Shown: piece by piece, positions 58,662-64,000 of the stretch | Numbering within the stretch: the stretch's first letter is position 1 | Layout of the letters: the number at the start of each line of letters is the position of its first letter | Assembly (NCBI RefSeq): GCF_900142285.1 | Contig: NZ_FRAJ01000006.1 | Span: 1-64,000 of the forward strand | DNA: 64,000 bases | Source: Caminicella sporogenes DSM 14501 | GTDB taxonomy: Bacteria > Bacillota > Clostridia > Peptostreptococcales > Caminicellaceae | Direction of reading: 5' to 3' | Position numbers and translations under genes: made by a program | Notes under the pieces: generated by a model | What the model was told of the DNA's origin: nothing | What the model saw: the letters and a program-made list of their open reading frames with translations, nothing else | The model's database searches: none

Positions 58662-59729
58662 TTATTTTTTTATTCCCAAAATTTTTTCAAGTTCTTCATT
58701 TGAATATTTGTCAAATCTTTGTTTGAAATTTTGGAATTTATTGCTTTTAAGTTGTTTTGATTTAGAAGAATTGTTTGATTTAGTTTCTTTTATTTGAAGT
58801 TCTTTTTTTTCTACTTCTTCAGTAGTAGTTATTCCATCTTTTTTCCATGCTTGAAGGATACTATTTATATAATTTATACTTGGATTAGAAGTTTTTTTAG
58901 AATTTTCACATGCTTTGAGGATTAAATCTAAAGAAAATCCCCATTTATCTATCCATATATCCATGACTTCCTTTTCAGCTTTTGACGGCTGTCTGAAATT
59001 AAATCCAAGAGCTTTGAAAATTTTATCATAATATATAAATTTTTTATCTGTTTTTTCAAGATATTCTTCTAACTTATTCATATCAATGATTCCATTATCA
59101 TACCAATTTTTTATTACTCCTCCAACATATCGTATGCTTTTAATATTTTTTTTATCTATGCAGTATTCAAAAGCTTTTATGATGATGTCAGGGTCCATGT
59201 TAAAATTATAAATCCAGTCAAGTACTGTAATTCTTTCATTTGGAAATAACTGTCTTCTCATAATTTGGTCTATTTGATAAAACATATTTTTAATTTCTGG
59301 TATTTTGTTAGCTTCTATTAAATCTTCTGGTGAACATTTGTATTGTTTATTTGAATTTGAAATAGGATTTTTACTTTTTTGAGGGGTATTAGGTTTATAG
59401 TTGTTATCTATATAAAGTTGTCTTAAAGATAAAAATTCAACTATAAAATCACTTTCATCGCCATTATTTTTTTTTATTTTTTTTATAATGCCTTTTTGTT
59501 CCCAAAAATCCCAAGCGCCGAGAACATCTTCTAAAGGAATATTTAAGTGTTTAGCAATGGTTTTATTGTCTACTATTAAATTTTCATCTCTATCATTTGC
59601 ATATTTATATCCTAGAAGATATACCTTTACATATGTTCCATTAGCCATTGGCATAAAATCATTTATAAATATATTTTCTATTGGTGTTTGTCCAAAATCG
59701 ATATCAGTAGTTCTTTTTATAAAGTTCAT
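58662..59729 (-). CDS. DnaD-domain primosomal protein
   Basis: 355 aa. N-terminal winged-helix-like region (YVKVYLLGYKYAND, then NKTIAKHLNIPLEDVLGAWDFWEQKG) and two DnaD-type repeats, each with a Y/W-x-x-x-I and W pattern (SIRYVGGVIKNWYDNGI and SINYINSILQAWKKDGI), the DNA-binding hallmark. A Lys/Ser-rich linker and short C-terminal segment follow. Acts in primosome assembly with the downstream DnaI-like ATPase. ATG 59729 follows GGAAGGTG. An ATG at 59744 is upstream of that site. Confidence 0.92.
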   Translation of the reverse strand: MNFIKRTTDIDFGQTPIENIFINDFMPMANGTYVKVYLLGYKYANDRDENLIVDNKTIAKHLNIPLEDVLGAWDFWEQKGIIKKIKKNNGDESDFIVEFLSLRQLYIDNNYKPNTPQKSKNPISNSNKQYKCSPEDLIEANKIPEIKNMFYQIDQIMRRQLFPNERITVLDWIYNFNMDPDIIIKAFEYCIDKKNIKSIRYVGGVIKNWYDNGIIDMNKLEEYLEKTDKKFIYYDKIFKALGFNFRQPSKAEKEVMDIWIDKWGFSLDLILKACENSKKTSNPSINYINSILQAWKKDGITTTEEVEKKELQIKETKSNNSSKSKQLKSNKFQNFKQRFDKYSNEELEKILGIKK

Positions 59730-59886
59730 AAAAACACCTTCCATACAACTATTGTTTGTTGTAATTATATCATAATTAATTTTAGCGTGTGAATATGGGA
59801 ATGAATGTTATAAAAACTATACATAAAGAGTTTTTAAATACATATAGTTTTTAATAAATCAAATTTTTTTTAGGAGCTGATAGTAA

Positions 59887-61431
59887 ATGAAAGTATTTAG
59901 TAGTAGAGCTATCAGAAAAATAGTTAATAACTTAAAACACAAAAAAATGTTTATGATTTTTATTACAGCAGCAATATTTATTTTTATTATTGGTATAGGT
60001 ATATACCGAATAAAAATGAGTAATTATACAGTTTTTGAGGAAATAATATCAAAAATACAAAAACTAAATGAATATGAAATTGATGCGGTATACTATGATG
60101 AAGAAAAGATTATAGAAGGTACAGAAAAGATTATATATGTAAATAATACAAATAAAACTTTAGACAGTCTATATTTTCATATTTATCCCAATGTTTTTAA
60201 GAAAAGAGATACAGTTCCTTTTGATAAAAATGAAATAGAGATTGCTTATATTAATGGTTTTGAACCGGGATATATAAATATAAAATCAGTAAAATCTACA
60301 AAAGAGGGTTTAAGTTATTTGATAATAGGAAAGGGAAATTCCATATTAAAAGTAAAATTGAACGAAGGATTAGAACCTGAAGATAGTATAAAAATATATA
60401 TAAATTTCATGGTTAAAATACCTCCAGCTTCTGGAAGATTTGGATATGGGAAAAATACTATAAATATAGCAAATTGGTATCCTATAGCAGCTGTTATAGA
60501 TAATTCGGGATGGAATCTTGAGCCATATTATTCTATAGGTGATCCTTTTTATAGTGATGTAAGTAATTATAGAGTAACTATGACTATGCCGCAAAATTAT
60601 ATAATAGCTTCAACTGGGGACCTTATTAAAAGAGAAAGCATAGAAGGTAACTATAAATGGAGTTTTGAAGCGAAAAAAGTAAGGGATTTTGCTATGATAG
60701 CAAGTAGCAAATATAAAATAGCAGAAGATGATGTGGATGGAATAGCAGTTAGAAGTTATTATTTTGATGATGAGTCTGCTGAAATTTCTCTAAATGCTGC
60801 AAAAGATGCAATAAAGATATTTAATAAAATTTTTGGAAAATATCCTTATAAACATTTTTCAGTTGCAGCTTCAGATTTTTTTATAGGTGGTATGGAATAT
60901 CCAAAGCTTGTATTTATAGATGAAGGTATGTATAAAGGGAATGATGAAATATTAGAATATATAATTGTTCATGAAACAGCTCATCAGTGGTGGTATGGGC
61001 TTGTAGGTAATAATGAAGTTAAAGAAGCTTGGCTTGATGAAGCATTAACTGAATATTCGACTTTATTGTATTATGAAAATAAATATGGAAAGGAAGTAAA
61101 AAACAAAGTATATAAGGAAATTATTTTAGGAGGATATAATAGGTTTAGAAGCAGCATAAGAGATAATAAAGAAGTATTATTAAAGGATTTGGGTAAATTT
61201 AATAATTCTAGGGAATATCATGCACTTGTATATTGTAAAGGAGCTATGTTTTTTGAATCTTTAAGAAGAGAATTAGGGGATAAAGTTTTTTTTGATATTT
61301 TAAAGGTATATTATGATAAATATAAATACAAAAATGCTACTACTGAAGATTTTATAAAACTTTGTGAGATTGTTTCAGATAGAGAATTAAAAAGTTTTTT
61401 TAACAAATGGCTTCTTGGACAAAAAGAATAA
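59887..61431 (+). CDS. Membrane-anchored M1 family metallopeptidase
   Basis: 514 aa. Basic N-terminus and one membrane helix (about residues 19-42), then an external M1 peptidase. The zinc site is HETAHQWW (near residue 361) with the third ligand Glu in EAWLDEALTEYS about 20 residues later. The exopeptidase motif G-x-M-E-N is replaced by GGMEYPKLVF. Probably a cell-surface peptidase. Substrate unknown. TAGGAG precedes the ATG. Monocistronic. Confidence 0.9.
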   Translation: MKVFSSRAIRKIVNNLKHKKMFMIFITAAIFIFIIGIGIYRIKMSNYTVFEEIISKIQKLNEYEIDAVYYDEEKIIEGTEKIIYVNNTNKTLDSLYFHIYPNVFKKRDTVPFDKNEIEIAYINGFEPGYINIKSVKSTKEGLSYLIIGKGNSILKVKLNEGLEPEDSIKIYINFMVKIPPASGRFGYGKNTINIANWYPIAAVIDNSGWNLEPYYSIGDPFYSDVSNYRVTMTMPQNYIIASTGDLIKRESIEGNYKWSFEAKKVRDFAMIASSKYKIAEDDVDGIAVRSYYFDDESAEISLNAAKDAIKIFNKIFGKYPYKHFSVAASDFFIGGMEYPKLVFIDEGMYKGNDEILEYIIVHETAHQWWYGLVGNNEVKEAWLDEALTEYSTLLYYENKYGKEVKNKVYKEIILGGYNRFRSSIRDNKEVLLKDLGKFNNSREYHALVYCKGAMFFESLRRELGDKVFFDILKVYYDKYKYKNATTEDFIKLCEIVSDRELKSFFNKWLLGQKE

Positions 61432-61487
61432 ATAGTAAAAATTAGTACATTATAATCTTATAGAATAAATAATATTCGTATTTAGCA

Positions 61488-61539
61488 TTGTAACAAGGGG
61501 TTTGATATGATATACTATTAAATGTTACAAATAGATTAC
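61488..61539 (+). promoter_or_regulatory. Promoter of the LysM/G5/M23 gene with flanking inverted repeat
   Basis: TTGTAA (61488-61493), 17-nt spacer, TATACT (61511-61516). An 8-bp inverted repeat TTGTAACA (61488-61495) / TGTTACAA (61523-61530) brackets the promoter, and a second half-site ATTACA follows. The TGTTAC-N5-GATTAC pattern faintly resembles a WalR box, a known controller of wall hydrolases in Firmicutes. Confidence 0.5.
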
Positions 61540-61606
61540 AAAAAATACGTTGTGAAAGACGATAACATTAGATAAAATTTCAAATTATTCTTGGGAGAGA
61601 AAACTA

Positions 61607-62896
61607 ATGATAAATTATAATTCGAAAAGAATTAAAAAATGGATCATATATGCTTGTATAGCTAGTTTTTTAGTACTGTCTATTTTATTTATAATGGACG
61701 ATAAACAAAGAGCATATACAGAAGAAAATGTTATATCTGATACATTTAAAGTTAAAAAGAGGGATTATAGAGCTTTTTTACATAAAAAATTTTATTCTAA
61801 AATTACTTCTAAAACCAGCAATGATTTGGAAAAATTGGAATTAGTAAATAAGGATATAGATTCTATATTAAAAGTTAAAGTTAAAGCTTATAGTATAAAT
61901 GTAAATGGAAAAGATATAGTAAATTTTAAAACGAAAGAAGAAGCGATTAAACTACTAGAAGAAATAAAAAAACCTTTTATGGAAGATGGAATAAAAGATT
62001 TAAAATTTAAAGAAGATGTGAGTATAGTAGAAACAATTGCAGGAATAAATGATTTTAAAGATTTTGATGAAGCACTTTATTATGTAACTAAGGGAACGAG
62101 TGAGGTAAGAAAACATAAAGTAGAAAAAGGTGAAAATTATTGGACAATAGCAAAAAAGTATAAAATAAAAGCTAGTGATTTAGTAAGAGCAAATCCAGAT
62201 ATTGACCCTGAAAGATTACAAATAGGACAAGAAATTAGTTTAGTTGTACCAAAGTCGTTTATTACTGTAGTTACAAAAGAGGTAAAAGAATATAAAGAAT
62301 ATATACCTTTTGATACTAAATATGAAGAAACTAAGGTACTATACAAAGGTGAATATAGGATTAAGATAAATGGTGAAAAAGGAGAGCGTCAAGTAAAAGC
62401 AGAAATAACAAAGGAAAATGGAATAGAAGTAAGTAAAAATATTTTAGAAGAAAAAATAATAAAACAGCCAGTTACTAAAGTAGTTCTTAAAGGCATAAAA
62501 AATCCACCACCAAGGATTGGTACAGGAACTTTTGCAAAACCTACAAGCAGAGGATATATAACTTCACCTTTTGGAATAAGATGGGGAAGAAGGCATACGG
62601 GAATAGATATAGGGATGCCAACGGGAACAACTGTTAAGGCTTCAGATGGTGGTAAAGTTATATATGCTGGTTGGAAAGGGGCCTATGGGAAATTAGTAAT
62701 AATTGACCATGGCAGAAACATGCAGACTTATTATGCTCATCTCAGTAAGATTTTAGTTAAAAAAGGAGATAAAGTTTTTAAAGGGCAAGCTATAGCTAAA
62801 AGTGGAAACACCGGCAGAAGTACTGGACCACATCTTCACTTTGAAGTGAGGAAAAATGGTGTTCCGGTTAATCCAATAAAATATGTGAGATATTAA
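61607..62896 (+). CDS. LysM-G5-M23 peptidoglycan endopeptidase
   Basis: 429 aa cell-envelope protein. N-terminal membrane anchor (about residues 11-30), an extracytoplasmic helical region, a LysM peptidoglycan-binding domain (about 167-212, VEKGENYWTIAKKYKIKASD), a G5 domain (about 218-298) and a C-terminal M23 (lysostaphin-type) peptidase with the zinc ligands in RRHTGIDIG and GPHLHFEV (about 325-422). Both zinc motifs are intact, so an active peptide crosslink hydrolase is likely. GGGAGAG precedes the ATG. Confidence 0.94.
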   Translation: MINYNSKRIKKWIIYACIASFLVLSILFIMDDKQRAYTEENVISDTFKVKKRDYRAFLHKKFYSKITSKTSNDLEKLELVNKDIDSILKVKVKAYSINVNGKDIVNFKTKEEAIKLLEEIKKPFMEDGIKDLKFKEDVSIVETIAGINDFKDFDEALYYVTKGTSEVRKHKVEKGENYWTIAKKYKIKASDLVRANPDIDPERLQIGQEISLVVPKSFITVVTKEVKEYKEYIPFDTKYEETKVLYKGEYRIKINGEKGERQVKAEITKENGIEVSKNILEEKIIKQPVTKVVLKGIKNPPPRIGTGTFAKPTSRGYITSPFGIRWGRRHTGIDIGMPTGTTVKASDGGKVIYAGWKGAYGKLVIIDHGRNMQTYYAHLSKILVKKGDKVFKGQAIAKSGNTGRSTGPHLHFEVRKNGVPVNPIKYVRY

Positions 62897-62924
62897 AAAA
62901 GCGAGTCATTTTAGACTCGCTTTT
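62897..62924 (+). terminator. Terminator of the M23 gene
   Basis: 11-bp stem AAAAGCGAGTC / GACTCGCTTTT with a 6-nt loop, starting at the stop codon. The following 230 bp up to 63158 are A/T-rich with nothing else recognised. Confidence 0.92.
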
Positions 62925-63158
62925 AGTTTATACTGCAATAAAATTGAAAAGGAAAAGAATAGAAAAGTAAAAAATTATTAAGCAAAAATTTAGAGGAAAC
63001 TTATAGCAATAAAGAGAATTCTATATATAGATATTTATATAAATTAGTAAAACATTTCATAGAGAATACAAAATAAGTTATAAAGTAATTATGTTAAAAA
63101 CAATTTATGTTTTTTAAAAAAGCTATATAAAATTTTTAAAATAAAGAAAGGTGATAAA

Positions 63159-63659
63159 ATGGAGGTTATTAGTTCAATTATATGGATAGTAATTTTATAC
63201 GATATAATAAAATTTTTATCAGGTTTAATATTTTACAATAGGAATAAGGATTTGGGCAAAGTCCTTTTTAAAGAGGAAGTAAAGTATTATAAGAAGATTA
63301 TTCATTTTGTTGGTTTGAGTTTATTTCTTGTATTATTTTCAAAAATTTTTCATATGAATTTATTAATTTCTTTTATAGTCTTTTTATTCATAGGAGTATT
63401 ATGGTTGTACTCTTATCTTTCTAAAAGGTTAATTGTTACAGCAAATGGAATTGGATATATAGATATATTTAATTTTGTAATAGATTTTGTAAATTGGGAT
63501 GAAATAGAGTTTATATATTTAGAAAAAGTAAAGATGGTAGTATATTTAAAATCAAAACAAAAAAAGAAATATTATATAGACCTTACAAAAGAAGAATTGA
63601 ATAAAGTTCAAAAATGTTTGCCGGAAAGTATTAAATACTATGTTTACAGAGTTTTATGA
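63159..63659 (+). CDS. Hypothetical membrane protein with C-terminal PH-like region
   Basis: Not recognised by name. 166 aa: a first hydrophobic helix (residues about 3-25), two more helices (IIHFVGLSLFLVLFSKIF and LLISFIVFLFIGVLWLYSYL), then a soluble C-terminal part of alternating strands (LIVTANGIGYIDI, VNWDEIEFIYLEKVKMVVYL) like bacterial PH-type domains of the DUF5673 sort. GAAAGGTG lies 8 nt before the ATG. Confidence 0.65.
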   Translation: MEVISSIIWIVILYDIIKFLSGLIFYNRNKDLGKVLFKEEVKYYKKIIHFVGLSLFLVLFSKIFHMNLLISFIVFLFIGVLWLYSYLSKRLIVTANGIGYIDIFNFVIDFVNWDEIEFIYLEKVKMVVYLKSKQKKKYYIDLTKEELNKVQKCLPESIKYYVYRVL

Positions 63660-64000
63660 TATATAATTGAATAAAAGAGAATTTTTTATTGTTTTGGAAT
63701 TGAAATATTTTTTGCAGGAAATTATAATATTTAAGCAAATTAAGATTAGGATATTTTCATTTTTTATTGAAGTATATCCTTAAATTGACAATGAAGTTTA
63801 CATAACCTTATGTTATAATATCAGTGTACTTTTAGATATGTAATTTTATAAAATTAATAAATTTATAGCTAAATTATATTAGAATAAAAAATTAAAAGCT
63901 TTTTAGGATTTAACCTTAAAACTTGGAATATGCAACTTGGAACAAATAAAAATGTAGACAATATTTGTTAAAAAAGATATGATAAATATATGATATTTTA
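63660..64000. other. Right-edge non-coding region with a promoter-like element
   Basis: 341 bp without a supported gene. TTGACA at 63785-63790 is followed by TATAAT at 63814-63819 (spacing 23, too long), but TATGTT at 63809-63814 gives a spacing of 18. A short dyad ATAAC / GTTAT (63802-63816) overlaps the -10. A gene probably starts just beyond the window. Confidence 0.4.

Overview
The window is the replication-origin region of a low-G+C, Gram-positive, endospore-forming anaerobe of the Clostridia. The evidence is very A/T-rich DNA, frequent TTG and GTG starts behind strong GGAGG ribosome binding sites, the sporulation-associated protein YyaC, and the Firmicutes origin order (gyrA-gyrB-recF-yaaA-dnaN-dnaA / rpmH-rnpA-yidD-yidC-jag-mnmE-mnmG-rsmG-noc-parA-parB). 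A selenium signature (YedF, a DUF3343 protein and a gene with in-frame UGA) suggests a selenocysteine-using clostridium, possibly of the Tissierellia type. The genus cannot be fixed from this sequence.

Layout. 1-4600: 5' end of a 16S rRNA gene with tandem promoters (minus strand), a family-4 uracil-DNA glycosylase, a ferritin-like protein, trpS, and an rsbV-rsbW-sigB partner-switching operon preceded by a SigB-type promoter. 4687-13233: gyrA, gyrB, recF, yaaA, dnaN and dnaA, all leftward. 13234-13840: oriC with DnaA boxes; a second box pair lies between dnaA and dnaN. 13841-23348: rightward RNA-processing, membrane-insertion, tRNA-modification and chromosome-segregation genes, with a parS site at the end of parB. 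23387-27905: a class-V aminotransferase, a small YkuS-like protein, yyaC, and a sigma-54 enhancer-binding regulator. 28081-35569: a ten-gene Mrp-type cation/proton antiporter operon behind a -24/-12 promoter. 35847-45433: envelope genes (DUF1361, MurG paralog, VanW), a THUMP methyltransferase, a PAS-PP2C phosphatase, DUF5711, CvpA, YedF, DUF3343, MscS and DUF951. 45614-57200: an aminotransferase, two orphan membrane ORFs, rpsF-ssb-rpsR, MazG-like, YybS, gdpP, rplI, dnaB, a GNAT protein, a probable new selenoprotein and purA. 57348-59729: leftward tRNA-Lys/Glu/Thr, DnaI-like and DnaD-like genes. The right end has an M1 peptidase, a LysM/G5/M23 envelope hydrolase and an orphan membrane protein.

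How they work together. Most of the window is the replication start-up and chromosome-handling set: DnaA, DnaN, DnaB, a DnaD/DnaI-type loader pair, SSB, gyrase, Noc and ParAB. Clusters of DnaA boxes also occur well outside oriC.

The most interesting accessory signals are: (1) a DUF1858-type redox-disulfide protein whose CxxC reads as Cys-x-x-UGA, with a SECIS-like hairpin 25 nt downstream; (2) an Mrp antiporter operon with complete sigma-54 architecture (regulator gene, two upstream repeats, terminator, -24/-12 promoter) and three large antiporter-like subunits; (3) extra-oriC DnaA-box clusters; (4) a SigB autoregulatory promoter, with a possible RsbP-like phosphatase elsewhere in the window. 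No insertion sequence, prophage or CRISPR array was seen.
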